Made by a program: the position numbers and the translations under genes. This document shows, piece after piece, positions 47,001-50,375 of a DNA stretch of 64,000 bases (its first letter is position 1; the number at the start of each line of letters is the position of its first letter). Source of the DNA: Symsagittifera roscoffensis (Eukaryota > Xenacoelomorpha > Acoela > Convolutidae); the NCBI RefSeq assembly GCF_963678635.1, contig NC_087062.1, positions 61,485,584 to 61,549,583 on the forward strand. Reading direction: 5' to 3'. The notes under the pieces are model-generated. The model ran no database searches. It worked only from the letters and a program-made list of their open reading frames with translations, and was not told where the DNA came from.

Positions 47001-47346
47001 GACGAGCTGAAAATCTGAAAAAGCTTCTGCCGTGTCAGACAAAAAGCAATGTTAACTCTGGTAACTCCTGGAGTAAAATTACAGTGCCCAATCGGTTTGA
47101 CAACTTGACGTAAAAAAAGTATGTTTGAGAGGTGAAAGTTATTCATCTTTAATTTGGGGGCAACCATGTTTTACAAACTCACCCGAAGTCGGCATCCATT
47201 TGCTTGAAAAAGTATTTGAAGTTCGGTTTATTTACTGCAGCCTTGAAATCCGCTAGTGTAACCCGTTCTGATGGCAACGGTATTTTGACGAGATAAGGGG
47301 TCTCCTCTCCATCGATGTGGTATATGATTTTTGTTTCCTCCGCCGC
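7807..47346 (-). CDS. Dvl: Dishevelled, Wnt pathway scaffold; joined CDS of exons 2-12 (exon 1 not in view)
   Basis: Eleven minus-strand exons join in frame: 47183-47346, 41621-41800, 32533-32621, 31798-31954, 18709-18826, 17928-17997, 17159-17626, 16493-16924, 16199-16372, 15173-15538 and 7807-8030. They total 2,442 nt, or 813 codons plus stop. Every junction is GT-AG and every phase matches. Domain order is DIX (about residues 2-80), Ser-rich linker, basic patch (about 210-235), PDZ (about 246-345), Gly/Gln-rich linker, DEP (about 530-605) and a low-complexity tail ending SEYFVDPM. This is the Dishevelled architecture. Known role: it polymerises through DIX with Axin and is recruited to Frizzled through PDZ and DEP, in canonical and planar-polarity Wnt signalling in the cytoplasm and at the membrane. 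The length exceeds fly or human Dvl because of Gly-, Asn- and Gln-rich linkers. In-frame stops precede exon 2, so the start ATG must be in an upstream exon. Confidence 0.97.
8768..8859 (-). CDS. Dvl: Candidate alternative last exon of Dvl (11b)
   Basis: A good acceptor (TGTGTGTAG) at 8860-8861 is followed, in the phase left open by exon 11, by 29 codons rich in Ser, Ala, Glu and Pro ([17 protein letters not shown] ...) and a TAG at 8768. Dvl tails in other animals contain similar SDRS/SxSE-type stretches after DEP. The exon lies in the 7.1-kb intron between exons 11 and 12. It could be an alternative C-terminus. Less likely it is a cassette exon, because the only phase-compatible donor (GCTA|GTCCTC) is weak. 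There is no transcript evidence. Confidence 0.5.
10008..10487 (+). repeat. ~480-bp duplicated intronic segment, copy 1
   Basis: Similar over its whole length to 12,095-12,575: TATGAATGCACATCTGTAG, TTGAACATCATTTTGT and CCAAGACAAGTCGCATTC occur in the same order. It includes the 3' end of a hairpin-family copy plus flanking DNA, so the duplication is larger than the repeat itself. Confidence 0.7.
10800..11140 (+). repeat. Local direct repeat, two ~110-bp units
   Basis: TCAATGACGCTTACAAAGCA followed by ATCAAAACTATAGCCATG occurs at about 10,874 and 11,080 with matching flanks (GTTTTCCTGGAAC before, TTAAAAAATGAG after). The unit offset is about 205 bp. Confidence 0.65.
11521..12277 (+). repeat. 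Hairpin-ended dispersed repeat, long copy
   Basis: It begins ATAGCCAACTGACAGTTGG, in which CCAACTG and CAGTTGG form a perfect stem, then AAAAGAGTAATGAACGCAAGG. It ends near ACGTTCATTACTCTTAAG. The 5' AAGAGTAATGAACGCA and 3' CGTTCATTACTCTT form inverted repeats. Confidence 0.7.
12095..12575 (+). repeat. ~480-bp duplicated intronic segment, copy 2
   Basis: The partner of 10,008-10,487 in the same orientation, 2.1 kb away, with many substitutions and small indels, indicating an older duplication. Confidence 0.7.
13595..13850 (-). repeat. tRNA-derived SINE
   Basis: On the minus strand the head reads TAGCTGAGTAGTTGATGCG (A box) and GTAGGTTCGAATAC (B box). The segment on the high-coordinate side contains ACACTAGCCACAAATAAA on the plus strand, shared with the copies at 28,855 and 44,930, which defines a family. 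Confidence 0.6.
14648..14760 (-). repeat. Possible tRNA-like SINE fragment
   Basis: On the minus strand TAAGTCTGGGGATGGAGTCC precedes CGACCAGATC and a run of ten T, resembling the heads at 3,242 and 34,452. No clear A box. Confidence 0.4.
15173..15538 (-). CDS. Dvl: Dvl exon 11: post-DEP tail
   Basis: It encodes [12 protein letters not shown], an acidic stretch, and [13 protein letters not shown], which corresponds to the DTLAPLPGATPWP box of vertebrate Dvl. The remainder is Pro-, Gly-, Met- and Gln-rich. No PPxY motif is visible. Acceptor GTACAG, donor GTAAGA, phase 1 to phase 1. Retention of the intron would add four residues before a stop at 15156. Confidence 0.94.
16199..16372 (-). CDS. 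Dvl: Dvl exon 10: core of the DEP domain
   Basis: It encodes [34 protein letters not shown] and FSEQCYYIF, the canonical DEP core. I place the donor at 16198 (GTCAGT), because this puts exon 11 in frame and yields the NLSYPGDN segment equivalent to NLSLNDND of vertebrates. If this intron is retained, the frame stays open for 19 further codons to a stop at 16143, giving a protein that ends just after DEP. Confidence 0.94.
16493..16924 (-). CDS. Dvl: Dvl exon 9: Gly/Gln-rich linker and start of DEP
   Basis: The first two thirds are low complexity (Gly, Ser, Met and a Gln run encoded by CAG/CAA repeats), longer than in model species. The end is highly conserved: [20 protein letters not shown], the first helix and strand of DEP, with the Lys used for Frizzled and membrane contact. 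Acceptor TTAACAG, donor GTCAG, phase 1 to phase 1. Confidence 0.96.
17159..17626 (-). CDS. Dvl: Dvl exon 8: body of PDZ and Gly-rich linker
   Basis: It carries the carboxylate-binding loop FLGISIVGQ, then [40 protein letters not shown] and the closing strand IKLVVAKCW. These are the diagnostic PDZ features of Dishevelled, which binds the internal KTxxxW motif of Frizzled. After PDZ come DPQSWVEQ, matching the family's WV segment, and a Gly/Pro/Ser linker. Acceptor TTTAAG, donor GTAAGT, phase 1 to phase 1. Confidence 0.98.
17928..17997 (-). CDS. Dvl: Dvl exon 7: start of the PDZ domain
   Basis: A 70-nt exon encoding [19 protein letters not shown], nearly identical to the sequence leading into the first PDZ strand of all Dishevelled proteins. 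Acceptor TTACAG, donor GTAAGA, phase 0 to phase 1. The intron to exon 8 is only 301 bp. Confidence 0.96.
18709..18826 (-). CDS. Dvl: Dvl exon 6: RFSSST and basic patch
   Basis: The exon completes the Arg codon from exon 5 to give RFSSSTGG, equal to the SRFSSSTE motif of the family, and then the basic run [16 protein letters not shown]. In known Dvl proteins the basic patch before PDZ contributes to membrane and partner binding. Acceptor TTTAG, donor GTTAGT after a GG, phase 2 to phase 0. Confidence 0.95.
18827..20490. other. Dvl intron 5, part between exon 6 and the orphan gene
   Basis: It contains a diverged hairpin-family copy (about 19,400-19,830), C-rich tracts around the duplicated word TACCTTGTAACGAAT (19,227 and 19,301) and three copies of the word ACTTCAAGCCGA-like (20,000-20,055). 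No coding region is supported. Confidence 0.5.
20491..21507 (-). CDS. Intronic single-exon orphan gene, 338 codons, unrecognised
   Basis: An intact frame within the large Dvl intron 5, on the Dvl strand. I chose the ATG at 21507 because it follows a strong acceptor-like CTACAG|CA by two bases, suggesting a 5' UTR intron or splice site just upstream; the frame remains open to 21579. Visible features: a Gln/Asn/Ser-rich body, a basic run (about 123-142), [13 protein letters not shown], an acidic run [12 protein letters not shown] (155-166), a Ser/Pro/Thr segment (213-250) and C-terminal cysteines arranged as CxC (304-306) and CxxC (332-335), close to the end (CPYCHMQ). No signal peptide or membrane segment is seen. 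I do not recognise the family. GC content and codon use look like real coding sequence compared with the AT-rich intron. Function unknown. Confidence 0.72.
   Translation of the reverse strand: MTGRLRTGPESAGYERCPSLSSVEWDRDKEILVRTHNQQRTDDAQQANISQTRQPQSSRPPEQGANIKQMQKTSEFDRNNQTQGTNVARKSHSNSTHNNNHNSTQQSKSNHRNSGVPAVPATRTRQHQLNKQNRQKQRERPKSMYERGSLSYYPDADEYEDDSDEEVSTMNNRLGVTADMYSMATCLTSCDDLYSLHAYNNQQEHEKSRLRFSVPYSLLSSLSSENFPVPPSTPSSSSVLTTHTSTPAPSQPQQTKSSHDLLHCQPVVQKHQEQAYQNYGNYCSASSSVRMSSQTQSKPVENKCNCYSSSDSKAQFANQMQQHGCIATRYLCPYCHMQ
21580..24000. other. Mostly unique intronic segment upstream of the 20.5-kb orphan gene
   Basis: Unique sequence of somewhat higher GC content in Dvl intron 5. It contains none of the dispersed repeats described elsewhere. 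It may contain promoter and 5' UTR of the minus-strand orphan ORF. No additional coding exon could be supported. Confidence 0.35.
24180..25450. repeat. Diverged tandem array, ~160-bp period
   Basis: The best array of this family. The TCAGATTTGG-like word recurs near 24,560, 24,729, 24,969, 25,270 and 25,424, with TTAGGGCGTAGCTG and GGCCATAACTTTTT between. Units are strongly diverged, so the array is old. It lies in Dvl intron 5. Confidence 0.65.
26339..27880 (+). repeat. Hairpin-ended dispersed repeat, three head-to-tail copies
   Basis: A 5'-truncated copy ends at 26,717 (ACGTTCATCGACTCTTAAA). A complete one runs from 26,835 (CCAACAGACAGTTGG) to 27,331 (TAAGAGT...ACTCTTA). A third ends near 27,880 (GTTGATCGGCTCTTAA). 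All are in plus orientation. Confidence 0.7.
28855..29200 (-). repeat. tRNA-derived SINE
   Basis: The minus strand has TGGCACAGATGCGAGGAC (A-box-like) and GGAAAGATCGAATCC (B-box-like). The adjoining ACACTAGCCACAAATAAA block matches the SINE at 13.7 kb, and GCATCTGTGCCA...TTGACAA matches the unit at 44.98 kb. Confidence 0.6.
29663..29960 (+). repeat. Hairpin-ended dispersed repeat, 3'-shortened copy
   Basis: It opens with CCAACTGCCAGTTGG (perfect 7-bp stem) and GAGCAATGAACGCATGG, then AAGCTCTTAGAATTTCTAG and TTAACCCATTTTGAGAAAAC. The GCGAAGC hairpin repeat lies about 100 bp before it (29,556). Confidence 0.65.
30562..30958 (+). repeat. Hairpin-ended dispersed repeat with compensated stem
   Basis: The 5' hairpin is CCAATCGAAGATTGG: two stem positions differ from the usual CCAAC/GTTGG, yet pairing is kept. 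It ends TAAGAGT...ATCATTACTCTTA at 30,928-30,957. A second 5' fragment without the stem lies at 30,440. Confidence 0.68.
31798..31954 (-). CDS. Dvl: Dvl exon 5: Ser-rich linker before the basic patch
   Basis: It encodes a Gly/Met/Asn-rich start followed by [20 protein letters not shown], which aligns with the [20 protein letters not shown] region of vertebrate Dvl, a known phosphorylation-rich stretch. Acceptor ATATAG, donor GTAAAT, phase 1 to phase 2. The exon is separated from exon 4 by only 578 bp but from exon 6 by about 13 kb. Confidence 0.92.
32080..32310 (-). mobile_element. Fragment of the hAT-type MITE
   Basis: The segment GGCCGACCGACCCTGAAAC, then AATATATACTAACTTTGAGG and ATCCTAGCTCCGCTCTTGG resemble the inverted copy at 35,931, strongly diverged. 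Confidence 0.45.
32533..32621 (-). CDS. Dvl: Dvl exon 4: linker with TETESV motif
   Basis: A short exon encoding [19 protein letters not shown] and a basic RRP end. The TETESV element corresponds to the TETDSV segment between DIX and PDZ in vertebrate Dvl. Acceptor TTTCAG, donor GTCAGT. It enters in phase 2 and leaves in phase 1, which fits both neighbours. Confidence 0.9.
33258..33640 (+). mobile_element. Degenerate relative of the hAT-type MITE
   Basis: GGGCGGATTTAGGATTTTCTC at the start and the internal GTCGACCTTTTTTTGGGT and AATAGTACAAAGGGGG match the intact copy at 33,774. The right end is lost. It includes a local duplication of CCGAGCTCACCCAAAGCAAT at about 33,344 and 33,391. Confidence 0.65.
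33774..34198 (+). mobile_element. hAT-type MITE, 425 bp
   Basis: It begins CAGGGGCGAATCTAGG and ends CCCAAATCCGCCCCTG, giving terminal inverted repeats CAGGGGCGRAT. It is flanked by ATCTCAAG and ATCACAAG, an 8-bp target duplication with one mismatch. An 8-bp duplication and CAGGGGCG ends are typical of the hAT superfamily. There is no transposase, so it is non-autonomous. Confidence 0.8.
34452..34545 (-). repeat. tRNA-like SINE head
   Basis: The minus strand reads CACAGTGGTAAGACTCATGG and GGGAGTTAGAGTCCGGTCGC, then a T run that could act as a pol III terminator. It resembles the 14.65-kb fragment. Confidence 0.5.
35931..36285 (-). mobile_element. hAT-type MITE, opposite orientation
   Basis: The same family as 33,774-34,198, inverted: it starts CAGGGGCGAATTTGGGG, contains a poly-G run, and ends TCTAGATCCGCCCCCCTG. 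The flanks CTGTAGGC and CTGTAAGC form an 8-bp target duplication with one mismatch. Confidence 0.78.
36802..37276 (+). repeat. Hairpin-ended dispersed repeat, complete copy
   Basis: It starts ATATCCAACAGACAGTTGG and AAAACCGTCAATGAACACAAG and ends with TAAGAGTC...GACTCTTA (37,244-37,274), a perfect 8-bp stem preceded by CCTATA. Confidence 0.7.
37320..38300. repeat. Diverged tandem array, ~160-bp period
   Basis: The same monomer family as at 1,630 and 24,180: ATTTCAGATTTGAT near 37,533, CCAGATTTTG near 37,862, ACTCAAATTTTTG near 38,028 and CCCAATTTTGGGAGGATAG near 38,150. It lies in Dvl intron 3. Confidence 0.6.
38627..39334 (-). CDS. Intronic single-exon orphan gene, 235 codons, unrecognised
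   Basis: An intact frame in Dvl intron 3, on the Dvl strand. The ATG at 39334 was chosen over 39385 because the 17 residues between them look like non-coding leader. It has a Ser/Asn/Lys-rich start, a compact cysteine cluster CxC-x7-CxxC (residues 60-73, [14 protein letters not shown]) that could bind zinc, a Gln/Asn/Met-rich stretch, a Gly run, then [20 protein letters not shown] and a long acidic run (203-220) before the ending [14 protein letters not shown]. The family is not recognised. The upstream 39.4-41.3 kb is repeat-free and GC-richer and may hold its 5' exons or promoter. An ATTAAA lies about 50 bp after the stop. Confidence 0.7.
   Translation of the reverse strand: MPSGTGNSSPKNTRRNVHFKSTSQENTAIQQNILSVKSGSNNSPIMSNKSPHANRQNSRCPCGASTLMKCARCNNNAKNMNMKKQPQQKQQHEQHMNPNARGQGRQAPAPNNAYAAAGYNFAPSTKMTPHLVPVQQNSPANQPQLGVFAYMTTGGGGANGSVSVVPNARVAFQMFHSLRSNPDMYSNYMMEEDLRAHGEQWDPEEEGEDDEDEEEEDDYDRLISCSEWGDISEIS
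39400..41300. other. Repeat-free intronic segment upstream of the 38.6-kb orphan gene
   Basis: A stretch of unique sequence with CT-rich tracts (39,955-39,985) in the 9-kb Dvl intron. It is a candidate promoter or 5' UTR region for the minus-strand ORF at 38,627-39,334. A minus-strand acceptor-like TTTCAG at about 40,660 precedes a short open stretch, but no convincing exon could be defined. Confidence 0.35.
41621..41800 (-). CDS. Dvl: Dvl exon 3: end of DIX and start of linker
   Basis: It continues DIX with [19 protein letters not shown] and RVVSWLE, matching the DFGVVKEEI...NGRVVSWL segment of the family. The Val-Lys pair needed for DIX polymerisation in vertebrates is kept, but the residue before it is Phe instead of Val. 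The second half is a Ser/Gly-rich acidic linker that has no conserved fold. Acceptor TTTTAG, donor GTGAGT, phase 2 to phase 2. Confidence 0.96.
43336..43762 (+). repeat. Hairpin-ended dispersed repeat, complete copy
   Basis: It starts CCAACAGACAGTTGG and AAAAGAGTCAAGGAACGCAAG and ends AGAGTC...GGCTCT near 43,762, where a G-U-compatible change keeps the stem. Confidence 0.68.
44930..45190 (-). repeat. SINE-like unit, diverged
   Basis: It shares ATCTGTGCCATAG...TTGACAA and CTAACACTAGCCACC with the SINE at 28.9 kb. A degenerate GCGAAGC-type hairpin lies at its low-coordinate edge. The open frame across it is fortuitous. Confidence 0.5.
45578..46043 (+). repeat. Hairpin-ended dispersed repeat, complete copy
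   Basis: It starts at the ATAGCCAACAGACAGTTGG word, then AAAAGAGTCGTTGAACGCAAGG, with the core AACTGAATCAATAGG and GATCGCGTTTGTTCGTGACC. It ends CTCGACTCTTAAAAA. Confidence 0.68.
46268..46652 (+). repeat. Hairpin-ended dispersed repeat, copy
   Basis: It starts ACATAGTCTACAGACGGTTGG, with a partly decayed stem, and AAAAAAGTCAATGTTCGCAAG. It ends TAAGGGTC...CATCGACTCTTA. It follows the 45.6-kb copy in the same orientation. Confidence 0.62.
47183..47346 (-). CDS. Dvl: Dvl exon 2: first part of the DIX domain
   Basis: The translation opens with two alanines and then [19 protein letters not shown], the hallmark N-terminus of the DIX domain, followed by RVTLADFK and [13 protein letters not shown]. 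The Phe of LADFK, part of the DIX head-to-tail interface in vertebrate Dvl, is present. The acceptor is TTTTTAAG before GCGGCG and the donor is GTGAGT. The exon starts in phase 0 and ends in phase 2. Upstream in the same frame a TGA occurs within five codons and no ATG intervenes, so this is not the first exon. The missing exon may encode little more than the initiator Met, because family members begin only one to a few residues before this point. Confidence 0.96.
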
Positions 47347-47774
47347 CTTAAAAAGAAATCACAAAATTGTATCTTATGCTGTTTATGTCTGAAGTAATTA
47401 CAGTTATATAACCTCATTTGACATAAAAAGGTCAATTAAAATGGGCCCTTCCGTCATGGAACGGTACGTGCACAGGTTGGATAGGGCCGTACCAACGCTA
47501 TATAACCTCATTTGAAAGTGAGCCACAAATAAACACGATAAACAAAAACTTGATCATCAATTTTTTGTAGGTATATTCTCGTGGCAGCTATAGCTTTTAA
47601 CAGATTTATGGGACGTCTTCATCAGACAGTTTTTAAAACAATTCTGACCTTAAGACAATGAAATGGCGTTAAAACTGCAATTAAAATTTCAAAAATGCAT
47701 TTGAACTGACATAAGAGCAAAACAAAATGATTGCGCTTTTGCGGAGAAGTTTATTTTTTTACCTTATTTCAAGA

Positions 47775-48374
47775 GTACAGTGCTGATTTAAATTAACCGG
47801 ACAAAACCCGTTAAACTTGAAATTTAAAATCCGTTTTTCTCAAATTGGGTTGAGTTTAGCTGAAAACTTATGAAGACAAAACTTGCTTGAAATTTTAGCA
47901 GAATTATTATGGTGTAATTTGTTTTGCGAATTTCGGGCCCAAAATTTTACCCCAAAAGTGGGTCATTTTGGCTTTTCTTGTTAATCAAAAATTTCGCCAA
48001 AAATACCCAGTCGATCAAAGACATAATCATATCAAAGTGACCCCTTATGTAGCCCAACAAACTTTAAGAAGGGTATATTCTCCAAAACATTGTATAAGTT
48101 AATTTATTTTTGTTTGATAGACAAAAAAGGTAGTTTTTACTATATAAAATAACAACTTTTTTAAACGGTTTGAAATTTTTTTTGGAGAATATACCCTTTT
48201 TAAAGTTTGTTGGGCTACGTAAGGGGCTCACTTTGATATAATTAAGTGCGTAAAAATTTTAAGCAAGTTTTGTCTTCAAAAGTTTTCAGCTAAACTCAAC
48301 CCAATTTGAGAACAACGCGTTTTAAATTTCAAGTTTAGCTCGTTTTGTCCGATTAATTTAAATCAGCACTGTAC
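47775..48374. repeat. Imperfect inverted repeat (~200-bp arms) at the edge of the duplicated complex
   Basis: The left arm 47,775-48,087 and right arm about 48,177-48,374 are reverse complements over most of their length (for example GTAGCCCAACAAACTTTAAG against its complement; GGGTATATTCTCC against GGAGAATATACCC). The left arm has an extra block of about 110 nt. The spacer is about 90 bp and AT-rich. It could be a foldback element or the two ends of a deleted transposon. Only the right arm is carried into the next tandem copy. Confidence 0.8.
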
Positions 48375-50375
48375 ACGTGAAAAAAACTTTTCCATTCAAC
48401 AACGATTAGCCGAGCAATTTTTTCAGAGCAAGAAACCACATAAAATGGCGAAAAAAAGGCAAATGCGAAACTTCGAAGAAGTATTTTGATTAAATTTGAA
48501 GGCCAGAATCATTTCAGAAAATTTATTATGCTGTCCGATAAATTTTCTAAAAGCTATTCATTAAAAGGGCTAGCGATAAACAAACCATTTTGTTGCTTTT
48601 GCTGTCGCCTGCTTTTTCCGCTCAGTCCAACGCGCTCAAACACATGATTAAAAATGATTCGGCTTGCTTTCAGTAATCAATTTGGAGGTCGCATGTTGCA
48701 TCCTGAAAAAATTGAAAATGAGGAAAACAATTTGTGGAATTACTATTTTATTTACAAGTTATTTCATTTCTGTTTCTGAAATCCATTTTTGTAGCTTTCG
48801 GGCTAACTTATTTTCAAAATTTTTGATGAATTTTGTTATGAAAAAAGATTTTTAGAATAACTTCATCAAGGTTTTTAGTGTGACAACCTATGGTAGGCTG
48901 ACACGGAAAGATCTACAATTTATTCAAGTTTTTCTTTGATTTCCTGGTGGTTCCGACCATTTAAAAAACGTGAACGAACTTTTTATTCGGGTGTGTTTTG
49001 ATTTTTTTTTCAAAGGTATCACAAATAATTATCGGAATGGATCGAGTGATATACCAAAATGAAGACCTTTCAGTCGTGATTTGAACGTTAATAAAAATTT
49101 TCAAGATGTTTTTTCAGTATCGAGAAAAACTGATTTAAAAATTTGTTTTTTATTTCAATTTTGAGCAAATGAAGCGAGCGAGCAGGCTTACAACAGCCTT
49201 ATTATACTTAATTTAAGCCCTGAAAACTTTGCTTTTGTTCAAATTGCATCTGTCGAAAATGCTTAATTTGTTTAATGTCAATCCTTCTATCACACCTCGC
49301 AGAAAAACACCTACTTGCACAGTAACCGGCTATCCTGGGTAATAATTGAGTATTGCTATGATTAGCTATCACAAATGCTAATTTATGCCTAATATTAAAA
49401 AGTGAAAATGATTTACACCGGTCTTTTTGAATACATTTCAATAAGCTAAAAAAAAAGTGGTCTTGTTGAACATAGCACATCGAGCAATCAGTTATAATCA
49501 GAAAAGATTCGCCTATGTCATCAGAAAGCATTAAGTACCTTCGGCTCGTAGTAGTACCTAAATGTTGTGATAAACTTATTAAATAGTTTCATGTGATATG
49601 GTACGCTTGTAAGAAGCCCTGGACGTGACTTTAGAGACAATCTCGTCAAGCCGCGATACTCCCCTTCTACACGGACAACCCCGCCTGAACCTCCACTTGT
49701 GAAAAACCAGGTTGTAATCGCTTTCATTAATTTTACTTGATTTAAAATCCATTTTAAAACAATCCGTTTTACAACCTATTCTCTCTTGTTATGACTCTTT
49801 TGTACCCTGTTAAGTGAATCTCCGTGGCGAAGTACAGGCCGTTTCTCACAACCTGCTGCCCCCCATAACTAAATCAGCAACAAACGAATCCAATTCCAAA
49901 ACTCTAGCTGCCGCATAATTTTACGGAAGCAAGGCCTTCTAGACGAGCTTTTCACTGAAGCAAAAGCACTCCCCATCAGACATTCGAAACAGAAGAAGTG
50001 CGAAGTGAACGAGGAAGTTAAACAGTTCTTTAAGCTAATGAGTACAGGTGAAATATCTGCCGCCATTGTATGCCTTTAAAAAAACGCCGAGACGGCTCGA
50101 AACTCAACCCTGGAAATGCACGAAAGCGACGATCCCTTGGGTCTCAATGCGTTCGAATGGAGGAGGATATTAATTCATTTCAACAAGTGATCAATTCAGC
50201 TTAGCAAAACGTTTACAAAGCTATCCTGTACAATAGCAAGTAAAGTTCTCCCCCATAAAAACCTAACGGCGTGCAACTCGTGTCGTCTGATACGTCAGGA
50301 CAAAAAATCAGGGGTACGGCCCATTGGTATCGGCGAGGTTCTGAGACAAACAATTGTCAAAACAATCACCCAATC
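48193..50375 (+). repeat. 2.18-kb tandem unit R1
   Basis: Near-identical to the sequence starting at 50,376, with an offset of exactly 2,183 bp. It ends inside a reverse-transcriptase remnant (49,930-50,375). Identical 63-, 107- and 68-codon open frames recur with the repeats only because the DNA is duplicated. Confidence 0.9.
49930..50375 (+). pseudogene. Reverse-transcriptase remnant in R1
   Basis: The reading is split over several frames. VKQFFKLMSTGEISAAIVCL is followed by DPLGLNAFEWRRIL and, in another frame, CRLIRQDKKSGVRPIGIGEVL. These match the pre-palm and fingers region of a reverse-transcriptase type common in marine invertebrate repeats. It is truncated at 50,375 by the repeat junction. 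Stops and shifts rule out function. Confidence 0.65.

Larger units (their letters stand above)
41801..47182. other. Dvl intron 2
   Basis: It contains hairpin-family copies at 42,353 (partial), 43,336-43,762, 45,578-46,043 and 46,268-46,652, plus a SINE-like unit at 44,930-45,190. The remainder is AT-rich sequence with no supported coding region. Confidence 0.55.

Noticed and set aside
48664-48855. A 63-codon plus-strand frame repeated identically at 50,847 and 59,219.
   Set aside because: Its identity reflects the recent DNA duplication. The composition is AT-driven and no constraint can be inferred.
49208-49531. A 107-codon minus-strand frame repeated at 51,391 and 59,763.
   Set aside because: As above; the diverged sub-copy at 53.7 kb does not preserve it, so it is not coding.
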